Positions 13,702-21,338 of a stretch of DNA of 25,269 bases are shown one piece after another. Numbering within the stretch: position 1 is the stretch's first letter; each line of letters starts with the position of its first letter. The notes under the pieces are model-generated. The model was given only the letters and a program-made list of their open reading frames with translations, was not told the origin of the DNA and searched no databases. A program made the translations under genes and the position numbers. The stretch comes from an uncultured Collinsella sp. (GTDB lineage: Bacteria > Actinomycetota > Coriobacteriia > Coriobacteriales > Coriobacteriaceae): assembly GCA_902496645.1 (NCBI GenBank), contig CABVBR010000015.1, positions 1 through 25,269 of the forward strand. Direction: 5' to 3'.

Positions 13702-14622
13702 CTACTCCTCCCCCATGAGCTCGCCGGCATTGCGGCGCAGCCACTCAAAGCACAGCGCGGTGGTCGCCTGGGCCACGTTGAGACTCTCGGTCATGCCGCG
13801 CTGGGGAAGCTTGGTCAAAAAATCGCATTTCTCGAGCACCAGGCGCGAGATGCCGTCGCCCTCGGAACCCATGACAAGCGCAACGCGGCCCTCGAAAGGA
13901 GCGTCCCAGCAACTGCCCTCGGCGTGCTCGGAAGCACCGCCCACCCAAAAGCCGGCGGCCTTGAGATCATCGAGCGCACGAGCGATATTGGGAACCTGCG
14001 CGATGGGCAGGTGCATGACGGCACCAGCAGAGGTCTTGTAGCTGCCCACGGTCACACCGGCGGCGCGCTTGTTTGCAATGATGACGCCCGCCGCGCCCAC
14101 GACCTCGACGGAGCGCACGATCGCACCAAAGTTGCCATCGTCGGTCACATGGTCGAGCACGACGACGAGCGCCGGTCCGTCACCCGCGCGATCGAGGATA
14201 TCGGCGACATCAGCATAGGGGAAATTTCCCACCTCGAGCGCAATACCCTGGTGAGCGCCATGGCTCGACAGCACATCGAGCTGCGCGCGCGGCACATACT
14301 TAATGCGGACACCCGCGGCGTTGAGGTCATCGACCAGACGAGACAAAGCAGCATCGCGCTCCCCGCCCTCGGCGATGAGCGCGCACTTGATGGGAAAACC
14401 AGTGCGCAGCGCCTCGGCGGCAGCACGACGACCTTCGATAAACTCGCCCTTGGGAGCCTGGACAGTGTCGCGGTTACGATCTCGCTGCGGACGCGCAGCC
14501 TGGGCTTGGGAGCGCTCGCGCTGGCCCTTGGGAGTGGCAGCGCGTTCGTTGCGGCGAATCGGACGCGAGCCAGAAGCAGCCTGCTTGCCACCACGCGGTG
14601 TACGCTTGCGATTGTCGGCCAT
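13702..14622 (-). CDS. rlmB: 23S rRNA 2'-O-methyltransferase, SpoU/TrmH family (RlmB-like)
   Basis: 306 residues. A disordered, Arg/Gln-rich N-terminal tail (about 1-58) precedes the substrate-binding domain, which includes EGRRAAAEALR and SSHGAHQGIALEV. The SPOUT knot follows with the three family motifs: NFGAIVRS, then VMGSEGDGIS, then LPQRGMTESLNVAQATT. RlmB methylates a guanosine in the peptidyl-transferase region of 23S rRNA; a tRNA target for this homologue cannot be excluded. AAGGAGG precedes the ATG. The gene is separated from cysS by a 143-nt spacer with no clear terminator, so it is probably in the same operon. Confidence 0.92.
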   Translation of the reverse strand: MADNRKRTPRGGKQAASGSRPIRRNERAATPKGQRERSQAQAARPQRDRNRDTVQAPKGEFIEGRRAAAEALRTGFPIKCALIAEGGERDAALSRLVDDLNAAGVRIKYVPRAQLDVLSSHGAHQGIALEVGNFPYADVADILDRAGDGPALVVVLDHVTDDGNFGAIVRSVEVVGAAGVIIANKRAAGVTVGSYKTSAGAVMHLPIAQVPNIARALDDLKAAGFWVGGASEHAEGSCWDAPFEGRVALVMGSEGDGISRLVLEKCDFLTKLPQRGMTESLNVAQATTALCFEWLRRNAGELMGEE

Positions 14623-14765
14623 AAGACGGCCTCCTTAAATAGAAAACGAACAAGAATCGACCGTCCGAGCCACGGCACCTTGCCTTTCAATCGTCGGGCA
14701 TGACCACCAGGTCTATGCCCTCCTCTTTCAAGGCAATCTGCCGCACCTCGAACGGTCGACAAATA

Positions 14766-16232
14766 CTAGAGACTCTTAATACGAGTACCGGCGGCAGTAT
14801 CTTCGATCGTCAGGCCCAGGTCCTTGAGCTGATCGCGGATGGCGTCGGCCAGATCCCAGTTCTTGGCGGCGCGGGCCTCGGCGCGGGCCTCGAGAATCTT
14901 GGCAGCGGCCTCGTCCACGTCGTCGCCCGTGTAGGCGACCAGGCCGGCGGCAACGCCCAGCAGGCCCAGCGGCAGCTCGACCTTGGGCTCGGGAAGCTCA
15001 ACGCCAAATGTGTCGAGCAGCTCAACCAGCGTATCGGCGGCAGCAAGCGCAGCGGCCTTGTCGGCAGCATCGCCCGCCTGCTCCAGGTACTGGTTGCACT
15101 CGGTCACAAAGCCAAAGACAGCACCCATGGCACCGGCAGTGTTAAAGTCGTCGTCCATGCACTCCTTAAAGGTGGCACGGGTCTCGGCGGCCTTGGCGGC
15201 AAACGCCTCGGATGCTGCCTCATCGGCATCGGCCGTCGCATGGTTCGCGGCCCAGCGCAGGTTCTCGACCGTACCGGCGATACGCGTGAGCGAGTTCTCG
15301 GCACCCTCCAGGCGCTCCCAAGAAAAGTCGAGCGGCGAGCGATAGCTCGTCTGCAGCATCAGCAGGCGCAGGGCGGCAGCGGAGTGCTGCTCGAGGACCT
15401 CGGCCAGCGTAAAGAAGTTTCCGAGCGACTTGGACATCTTCTCGCCGTCGACCAGCAGCATGCCCGTGTGCATCCAGGTGTTGGAGAAGCCCTGGTGCCA
15501 GGCGCAGGTGGCCTGGGCGCACTCGTTCTCGTGATGCGGGAAGGCAAGGTCGGAGCCGCCGCCGTGGATGTCGATCGGGGTGCCCAGGTAGCGATGCACC
15601 ATGGCGGCGCACTCGGTGTGCCAACCGGGACGGCCTTCGCCCCAGGGGCTCGGCCAGCTGGGTTCGCCGGGCTTAGCGGCCTTCCACAGGGCAAAGTCGA
15701 GCGGGTCGTTCTTGTCCTCGTTCTCCTCGATGCGCGCGCCAACCATAAGGTCGTCGATGTTGCGGCCCGAGACCTGACCATAGTTGGGATCGCTGCGCAC
15801 GGCAAAGTACACATCGCCGTTATCGGCTGCGTAAGCGTGGCCCTGCTCGATAAGCGTCTTGATCATGGCGATCATGGGGCCGATCTCCTTGGTGGCGCGG
15901 GGGCGCACATCGGGATCGAGCACGTTGGCGGCGCGCATGACGCCGATGAACTTGTCGGAGAACTCCGTCGCGACCTCGGCGGCCGTACGGCCCTGCTCGT
16001 TGGCGCGCTTGATGATCTTGTCGTCGACATCGGTGAGGTTCTGAGCGAACGTGACCTCGTAGCCGCTCGCGATGAGCCAGCGACGAATCACGTCAAAGCT
16101 GATGAACGTGCGGGCATTGCCGATGTGGATGTTGTCGTAGACCGTGGGGCCGCACACGTACATGCGGACCTTGCCGGACTCGATGGGCTGGAACTCTTCC
16201 TTTTTATGGGTAGCGCTGTTGTAGATACGCAT
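14766..16232 (-). CDS. cysS: Cysteinyl-tRNA synthetase
   Basis: 488 residues, full length. It charges tRNA-Cys with cysteine. The class I signatures are intact: HIGN at 36-39 within CGPTVYDNIHIGNARTF, and KMSKS at 265-269. Zinc ligands appear as C28, C208 in WHTECAAM, and the HHENE cluster (233-237). The C-terminal anticodon-binding part ends in DTAAGTRIKSL. TAAGGAG precedes the ATG. It starts 3 nt after the ispF stop, so the genes are co-transcribed. Confidence 0.98.
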   Translation of the reverse strand: MRIYNSATHKKEEFQPIESGKVRMYVCGPTVYDNIHIGNARTFISFDVIRRWLIASGYEVTFAQNLTDVDDKIIKRANEQGRTAAEVATEFSDKFIGVMRAANVLDPDVRPRATKEIGPMIAMIKTLIEQGHAYAADNGDVYFAVRSDPNYGQVSGRNIDDLMVGARIEENEDKNDPLDFALWKAAKPGEPSWPSPWGEGRPGWHTECAAMVHRYLGTPIDIHGGGSDLAFPHHENECAQATCAWHQGFSNTWMHTGMLLVDGEKMSKSLGNFFTLAEVLEQHSAAALRLLMLQTSYRSPLDFSWERLEGAENSLTRIAGTVENLRWAANHATADADEAASEAFAAKAAETRATFKECMDDDFNTAGAMGAVFGFVTECNQYLEQAGDAADKAAALAAADTLVELLDTFGVELPEPKVELPLGLLGVAAGLVAYTGDDVDEAAAKILEARAEARAAKNWDLADAIRDQLKDLGLTIEDTAAGTRIKSL

Positions 16233-16235
16233 TCG

Positions 16236-16730
16236 TTACTCCTTAACGGTTTTCTGTAGCAGGCAGACGGCCCAGGCACCGATTCCCTCGCCCTGGCCTT
16301 CCCAACCGAGCTTTTCGGTCGTAGTGGCGGCGACGCCCACGTTTTCGACGTCGACGCCCAGGGCATGGGCAAGGTTGGCGCGCATGGCATCGCGGTGCGG
16401 GGTGATCTTGGGTTGCTGACAGGCAATGGTGCAATCGGCATCGACAAACTCAAAGCCCAGCTCGCGCGCGTAGTCCATCACGCGAGCGAGCAGCACCATC
16501 GAATCGGCACCCTCATAGGCGGGGTCGGTATCGGGGAATAGCTTGCCGATGTCTCCCCCGCGGCAGGCGCCCAGAATGGCGTCGGCCAAGGCGTGCGCGA
16601 GCACATCGGCATCCGAGTGGCCCAGCAGGCCGCGCTCGTAGGGAATGTCAACACCGCCGATGATACATCGACGCCCCTCCACCAGACGGTGGACGTCGTA
16701 GCCATGGCCAATGCGCAGGTTACTGAACAT
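16236..16730 (-). CDS. ispF: 2-C-methyl-D-erythritol 2,4-cyclodiphosphate synthase
   Basis: 164 residues with the ATG at 16730 chosen: AGAGGA lies 8 nt upstream and the product MFSNLRIGHGYDVHRL matches the normal IspF start. The in-frame ATG further up (16763) would add 11 residues not typical of the family. IspF forms the cyclic diphosphate of the MEP pathway as a trimer with zinc. Key segments are GYDVH (metal ligands D12 and H14), LLGHSDADVLAHALADAILG and ATTTEKLGWEGQGEGI. The start overlaps the end of ispD by 11 nt. Confidence 0.96.
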   Translation of the reverse strand: MFSNLRIGHGYDVHRLVEGRRCIIGGVDIPYERGLLGHSDADVLAHALADAILGACRGGDIGKLFPDTDPAYEGADSMVLLARVMDYARELGFEFVDADCTIACQQPKITPHRDAMRANLAHALGVDVENVGVAATTTEKLGWEGQGEGIGAWAVCLLQKTVKE

Positions 16731-17448
16731 GGGGAAGGTCCTCTCCCTCGGCCATACGGCCAAGCAGAATCGCGGTTACGGGACGAAGGTCCTCGGGCAC
16801 CGTCACCTTTAGGTTGTCGCGTGGGCTCTGGACGCAGCGGACGCGCCCACCCATGCGCTCGACCAGTGACGAATCGTCCGTGCCGATAAAGCCCTCGGCA
16901 ATCGCCGCGGCATGGGCGCGCTTCATGGCGTCGACACTAAAAATCTGCGGCGTCTGCGCGGCCCAGTACAGCTCGCGCGGCGGCGTCTCGACGATGTTGT
17001 CACCATCGACGATCTTGAGCGTATCGATCGCGGGCTGACCGCACACGACACCGTCGAGGGCACGGTCGCTCACGAGCACGTCGATAGCGTGGTCGATAGC
17101 CTCGGTCGTAATGAGCGGACGGGCGCCATCGTGGATGGCGACATATTCGAAACCCGCCGGCACCGCGTGCACGCCGGCGCGGGTGGAATCCTGGCGGGTC
17201 TCGCCGGCATCGGCAAAGCTGATGGGCGTGCTATACGAATACGGGCTGATGGCCAGGCGGCGCATCTCGGCACGACGCTCGGCAGGGCAAACCACGACGA
17301 TGTGGCCGACCTTATTGCTACGGTCAAATGCGCGGATGGACCAGCTCATAAGCGGACGGCCCGCTACATTGACGAGCTGCTTACCACCGGGGTTACCAAA
17401 GCGCTGGCCGCTGCCACCGGCAACGACCACGGCGCATACGGGCGCCAT
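16720..17448 (-). CDS. ispD: 2-C-methyl-D-erythritol 4-phosphate cytidylyltransferase
   Basis: 242 residues. It activates methylerythritol phosphate with CTP in the MEP isoprenoid pathway. The nucleotidyltransferase signature AVVVAGGSGQRFGNPGGKQ is at the N-terminus; the usual PKQ is GKQ here. IHDGARPL, then AAQTPQIF and TDDSSLVE follow. The ATG at 17448 shares one base with the disA stop (TAATG), and GGGGA lies 8 nt upstream. The open frame continues far upstream inside disA, but that part is an antisense-free out-of-frame shadow and not part of the protein. Tight coupling with disA and ispF is evident. Confidence 0.96.
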   Translation of the reverse strand: MAPVCAVVVAGGSGQRFGNPGGKQLVNVAGRPLMSWSIRAFDRSNKVGHIVVVCPAERRAEMRRLAISPYSYSTPISFADAGETRQDSTRAGVHAVPAGFEYVAIHDGARPLITTEAIDHAIDVLVSDRALDGVVCGQPAIDTLKIVDGDNIVETPPRELYWAAQTPQIFSVDAMKRAHAAAIAEGFIGTDDSSLVERMGGRVRCVQSPRDNLKVTVPEDLRPVTAILLGRMAEGEDLPHVQ

Positions 17449-18515
17449 TATGCGTTCCCCTGTTTGGTGCCCTTCATGCGGTACAGGGAGTCCGCAAGAA
17501 TGGCAGGGTTGTTGACGCCAAAGTCGCCCAGGCGCTCCGGATCCTCGCTGATGTCGTCCATGAGCTCCTGCAGCGATCCATACTCGTCGACGATCTTCTC
17601 GGCCACGCCGTCGCGCACGACGGACACGCGCGAAAGCGTGCGCAGGCCCAGCGGTGTCATGACGGAGTCCTCGTCCAGGTCGTCGTAACCCAGAACCGCC
17701 GCCACATGCTGCGGGTCGGACAAGTCCTTGGGCGTCATACGGCTCAGGTTGGCGCGGATCTTTTCGGCATTGGCCTCGGAAGAATCGCTCGCGTAGTCGC
17801 GAATCATCAGGTCGTACTCGGTATCCATGCTGGAGCCGGCGAGCTGCTCGAGCTGCATCTGCACGAGCTTGCCCTGGTTGCCCAACTTGACAATGCAATC
17901 CTTAAGCTCAGTCTTTGCCTGCTGCATGATCTCGAAACTCGAGAAAATGCCGGTGATGTCGGCGAGCGTAACGTAGTCGTCGAGCTCGAGGGCCGTCAGG
18001 CGCAGCAGGGAGCGATCGAGCGACTGACGGGTAGTCTGGAGCGTGGCGACGAGCTGGTTGACCGAGCTCATGATGGTAGTGACGGGCTGGATCTCGTAGC
18101 TCTTGCCGTGGACGTACACGTTGACGACGGCACGACGAGCCGAAACCGAGATCACGATGGCGTCGGTGAGCACCGACATGCGAGCGGCAGTACGGTGACG
18201 CATGCCCGTTTCACTCGTGGCGAGCGAGGGATCGGGATTGAGGTGGAAGTTGGCGCGCAGGATCTGGGTGAGGTCGCCATCGATAACGATAGCGCCGTCC
18301 ATCTTGGAAAGCTCGAACAGGCGGTTCGAGGTAAACGAAATGTTGAGCGGGAAGCCGTCGTTACCAGCAGCGAGCACGTTTTCGGTGTCGCCGACGCAAA
18401 TAAGAGCGCCCAGGTGACCAGCAATGATCATGTCGAGGGCGGTGCGGATCGGCTGGCCAGGTGCCGTCAGGCGGATGGCCTGTTCCATACGCTTTTGCAG
18501 CTCGTTCTTATCCAA
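17448..18515 (-). CDS. disA: Diadenylate cyclase DisA (c-di-AMP synthase, DNA-integrity scanner)
   Basis: 355 residues, the normal DisA length. The N-terminal DAC domain condenses two ATP to c-di-AMP; its motifs are DGA (73-75) and RHRTA (106-110), with GNDGFPLNISF before them. A helical spine and a C-terminal helix-hairpin-helix DNA-binding part follow (about 290-345, GVNNPAILADSLYRM at the end). No ATG is available in frame, so a TTG start at 18515 preceded by GGGAG is chosen. It is the first gene of the disA-ispD-ispF-cysS-rlmB-yacP operon, divergent from mntP. Confidence 0.95.
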   Translation of the reverse strand: MDKNELQKRMEQAIRLTAPGQPIRTALDMIIAGHLGALICVGDTENVLAAGNDGFPLNISFTSNRLFELSKMDGAIVIDGDLTQILRANFHLNPDPSLATSETGMRHRTAARMSVLTDAIVISVSARRAVVNVYVHGKSYEIQPVTTIMSSVNQLVATLQTTRQSLDRSLLRLTALELDDYVTLADITGIFSSFEIMQQAKTELKDCIVKLGNQGKLVQMQLEQLAGSSMDTEYDLMIRDYASDSSEANAEKIRANLSRMTPKDLSDPQHVAAVLGYDDLDEDSVMTPLGLRTLSRVSVVRDGVAEKIVDEYGSLQELMDDISEDPERLGDFGVNNPAILADSLYRMKGTKQGNA

Positions 18516-18598
18516 GGCATCGCTCCCATCGTATACGCTCCATAAACGTCAATAAGTTTCTCACGGTTTGCCCCCGCGGCGCTCGCGAAATCCGATGC

Positions 18599-18626
18599 TT
18601 ACAGAATGAGCGAACACCGCTAAGAT
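18599..18626 (+). promoter_or_regulatory. Possible mntP promoter
   Basis: TTACAG (18599-18604), a 16-nt spacer and TAAGAT (18621-18626), leaving a leader of about 110 nt before mntP. Both boxes are only partial matches. Confidence 0.35.
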
Positions 18627-18677
18627 AGCTAATTTGGGACGGGCTCTTTGACTACCCAATCAACCATGTGCCAAGGT

Positions 18678-18741
18678 TAGTCTTTTTGTTGCTCCCCCAA
18701 GAGGTACACGCGGGCCTGCCCGCAGAGAGGGAGCCAGACTA
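18678..18741 (+). promoter_or_regulatory. Nested stem structure in the mntP leader
   Basis: Three nested perfect stems are visible: TAGTCT (18678-18683) with AGACTA (18736-18741), GCTCCC (18691-18696) with GGGAGC (18729-18734), and GCGGGC (18710-18715) with GCCCGC (18718-18723). The 3' arm of the middle stem is the ribosome binding site (AGAGAGGGAG), and the outer stem reaches the A of the start codon. Opening or closing it should control mntP translation. mntP genes are commonly under Mn-sensing yybP-ykoY riboswitches, but I cannot match that consensus here. Confidence 0.5.
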
Positions 18742-19319
18742 TGGGACTCGCAGAGCTCGTGTTGCTCGCTGTTGGCCTTTCGATGGACGCCTTTGCCGTA
18801 TCCATCTGCAAGGGCCTTGGCATGAAGAAGATCAACCTTAAGGTCGCCGTGGTACTCGGCCTGTTCTTTGGCGGCTTCCAGGCCGGCATGCCCGTGATCG
18901 GATGGGCGCTTGGCAGCCAGTTTATGGGCATCATCGGCCCCATCGACCACTGGATCGCCTTTATCCTTTTGGCCTTTATTGGCGGCAAAATGCTGTGGGA
19001 GGCCTTTACCGAGGACGAGGATGAAGGCGACGGCAAGGATGCCGAAAAGATTGACCTGGGCGAGTACCTGATCCTCGCCATCGCCACCTCAATCGACGCC
19101 CTAGCCGTGGGCATCTCATTTGCCGCGCTCTCGGTCGACATCATGCCCGCCATGTCGCTCATCGGCATCACAACCTTTATCTTCTCCGTCGCCGGCGTAG
19201 CGATCGGCCACACCTTTGGCGCGCGCTACGAAAAACCCGCCACCATCGTGGGCGGCGTCGTGCTCATCCTCATCGGGCTTAAGATCTTACTTGAGCATCT
19301 GGGGATTCTCGCGATATAA
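18741..19319 (+). CDS. mntP: Manganese efflux pump MntP
   Basis: 192 residues with six hydrophobic helices in two repeats. Each repeat carries the family Asp motif: LSMDAFAVSICKGLGM near the N-terminus and ATSIDALAVGISFAAL in the second half. An acidic loop (EDEDEGDGKD) lies between the halves. MntP exports Mn2+ and protects against manganese excess. The ATG follows AGAGAGGGAG, which is part of the leader stem. It is transcribed away from disA. Confidence 0.96.
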   Translation: MGLAELVLLAVGLSMDAFAVSICKGLGMKKINLKVAVVLGLFFGGFQAGMPVIGWALGSQFMGIIGPIDHWIAFILLAFIGGKMLWEAFTEDEDEGDGKDAEKIDLGEYLILAIATSIDALAVGISFAALSVDIMPAMSLIGITTFIFSVAGVAIGHTFGARYEKPATIVGGVVLILIGLKILLEHLGILAI

Positions 19320-19360
19320 AAAAACGCCTCTCATAAGCCAGTGTCAATGTATGGGTCTCA

Positions 19361-19430
19361 TGCAGAGTTTTGCATAATGCCTTTTCGTGCAGACTTTTGC
19401 ATGTCATACTGATATGCAAAAGTCTGCACG
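19361..19430 (+). promoter_or_regulatory. hipBA operator: 17-bp inverted repeat plus a third half-site
   Basis: 19386-19402 and 19414-19430 are perfect 17-bp reverse complements (core TGCAGACTTTTGCAT) around an 11-nt loop. A third copy with one change, TGCAGAGTTTTGCAT, lies upstream at 19361-19375 in the same direction as the left arm. The right arm ends 5 nt before the AGGAG ribosome binding site of hipB. This fits cooperative binding by HipB dimers and autorepression of the operon, which is inferred from known HipB systems. Confidence 0.75.
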
Positions 19431-19443
19431 TTAGGAGATCGCC

Positions 19444-19914
19444 GTGGATACCCTTCCCATCACCACACCGCGCCAAGCTGGCATCTACGTGCGCCAGGCA
19501 CGCGAGACTCAGGGTCTCACCCGTGCCGCCCTCGCCAAAAAGGCCGGTGTTTCGGAGCGCCTGCTCGCATCGCTCGAGCTAGGAGACGCCACCGGCATTC
19601 GACTCGACAAATTGCTGGCGATTTTCAACGCTCTTGGACTGGCGCTCGCAGCACAAGGGGATATCGACGAAGCGAAAAACGAGCGACCAGTCGACGCCTC
19701 GCATGCCAATCCGCTGCCTCGCAGCATCCCCAGGCACCATCACACTCAACGTCCTCATCATCGCAACCGTCGTAGTACCGCTATTCCGGCTCTTCCAGAT
19801 GCCCCCTTTACATCCGCACTCTACGACGAGGTCTTCGCCGATTTCGCCATGTCCAATCTCGGAGTCTCGATTGCCGCAAACGCATCTAACCAAACCAAGC
19901 CCGAAGGGAAATAG
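19444..19914 (+). CDS. hipB: HipB-like antitoxin, XRE helix-turn-helix
   Basis: 156 residues from a GTG start at 19444 with AGGAG about 8 nt upstream. Residues about 10-65 form an XRE/Cro-type HTH: IYVRQARETQGLTRAALAKK, then AGVSERLLASLELGD, then LDKLLAIFNALGLALAAQG. A low-complexity His/Arg/Pro-rich linker (about 85-120) is unusual for HipB, and a short tail with LYDEVFADFAMSNLGVSIAA follows. HipB binds the operator and neutralises HipA. The gene is followed after 3 nt by hipA. The linker could also be a region altered by compensating indels. Confidence 0.82.
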   Translation: MDTLPITTPRQAGIYVRQARETQGLTRAALAKKAGVSERLLASLELGDATGIRLDKLLAIFNALGLALAAQGDIDEAKNERPVDASHANPLPRSIPRHHHTQRPHHRNRRSTAIPALPDAPFTSALYDEVFADFAMSNLGVSIAANASNQTKPEGK

Positions 19915-19917
19915 CCA

Positions 19918-21211
19918 ATGGCCAGAACATCACTTCGGACCATTATTTGCGGCGTACCTGCGGGAACGCTCACGCAAGATGAGAACGGTCTTATCAGCTT
20001 TACCTACGACCAAGACTATGACGGGCCAGCCCTATCGACCAACATACCCGTATCAAATCGCACATACGGCCAACAGGTCATGAATCCGTACCTGTTTGGC
20101 CTTCTACCCGACAGCGAGGACCAACGAAAAGCGATTGCCGCCGAATTCGACGTTAGGCCCAACAATCCCGTTGCGTTGCTCAGCCATATCGGACTCGACT
20201 GTCCGGGCGGAGTGCAGTTTTGTGCCGAAGAAGATGCCGACGCCGTCCTGCATCGCGCTGGCGAATACCGCCCTATAGACGACCACGAAATTGCTCTTCG
20301 TCTCAAGTCGATCAGAGATGACCGCGATGCATCGTGGATGGGCCTAGATGAAAGTTGGTCACTTGGAGGCAACCAGGGCAAGTTCGCGCTCGCGTTCATA
20401 AACGGCCGCTGGTGCGAATGCATGGGCTCCTCGCCCACGACGCATATTTTCAAAAATGGCGTTATCGGATTTAAACTCGAGGCTCTCAATGAGTTTGTCT
20501 GCATGAAAAGCGCCCAGCGCGCCGGTATCGCAACGGCAAACGTTGAGTATCGCTTATTTGAGGACGAGCCCGCTCTCATTGTTGAGCGCTATGACCGTGT
20601 GAAAGTCAAAGACGGAACAATCATGCGTCTGCACCAAGAAGACCTCTGTCAGGCCCTTGGAGTGATGCCCGCTCAAAAGTACACGGCAGACGGCGGCCCG
20701 ACCGCACGCGATATTCAAGAACTCCTCGTAAATACGAGCCACCATCAACTTAACCTGTATCTGTTTACGCAAATACTTTTCTTTAACGCCATCATCGGCG
20801 CACCGGATGCGCATGCGAAAAACTATTCCCTGCTCCTTGGAAACGGCGGCACAGCCATGATGGCTCGTATGTACGACGTCGCGTCGGGTCTGGCATACGA
20901 ACGCATGCGGCGAAAAGCGCGCCTTGCCATGAGCGTTGGCGGCGAGAATCGCGTGGGACGCATCGGGCCGCCGCTATCACGGTATGGGCGACCCCGCGTT
21001 GGAAGCGGCGCTCGTCGATGCCGGACTGACCGAGAAGTTTTGCTTTGCGACCATGATGGACCTCGCCTACGAGGTGCCCATTTGCATGGAAGAGGTCATG
21101 GACGAATACGCCGATCTGCCTGGCATGACGGACCTGCGCGAGCACATGCTTGGCCCCGTCCGCGAAAACTGCCAGCGCGCTCTCGAGCTTATCAGGGCAG
21201 ATATGGGCTAG
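19918..21211 (+). pseudogene. hipA: HipA-like Ser/Thr kinase toxin, C-terminus frameshifted
   Basis: From ATG at 19918 the first ~350 residues are a clear HipA. They include an N-terminal domain with NPYLFGLLPDSEDQRKAIA, the Gly-rich loop SLGGNQGKFAL (S148 sits where E. coli HipA has its autophosphorylated Ser150), IVERYDR (222-227), the catalytic NAIIGAPDAHAKNYSLL (D298, N302), and the metal site MYDVASG (D320). After GGENRVGRIG (ending at 20967) the frame turns into Arg-rich nonsense that runs on to 21330. The +1 frame from about 20985 continues the real protein: MGDPALEAALVDAGLTEKF to the stop at 21209-21211. One base is thus gained or two lost between about 20968 and 20985. The active-site residues remain, but the last ~75 residues are lost. 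Mutation, programmed shift or sequence error are all possible. Confidence 0.82.
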
Positions 21212-21242
21212 GCACCAGGCAATTTCCCATTCTCCAAAAGAA

Positions 21243-21283
21243 GAGAGGGGGCACCCGTCGCAAAAGCTCGGATGCCCCCTCTC
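21243..21283. terminator. Bidirectional terminator between hipA and pepD
   Basis: GAGAGGGGGCA (21243-21253) pairs perfectly with TGCCCCCTCTC (21273-21283), with a further short CCG/CGG inner stem. It lies between convergent genes and can serve both strands. T-runs are weak on both sides. Confidence 0.7.
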
Positions 21284-21338
21284 ATAATGTCATTTGCAAT
21301 CCGCTAGCACGTGGCTCGGACTGCTGCTAGCGCAACCT

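Noticed and set aside
14700..16259. Long plus-strand open frame opposite cysS (and a similar one at 21294-22829 opposite pepD)
   Set aside because: Antisense shadows in high-GC DNA; cysS and pepD are unambiguous on the minus strand.
17449..17898. N-terminal extension of ispD by 150 codons
   Set aside because: It runs out of frame inside disA; the IspD signature starts at the ATG at 17448, which has a good ribosome binding site.
18640..18741. yybP-ykoY manganese riboswitch upstream of mntP
   Set aside because: Expected from gene context, but the conserved sequence blocks could not be recognised, so only a structured leader is called.
20985..21330. In-frame Arg-rich tail of hipA continuing to 21330
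   Set aside because: It is the product of the frameshift; the +1 frame restores the HipA C-terminus.
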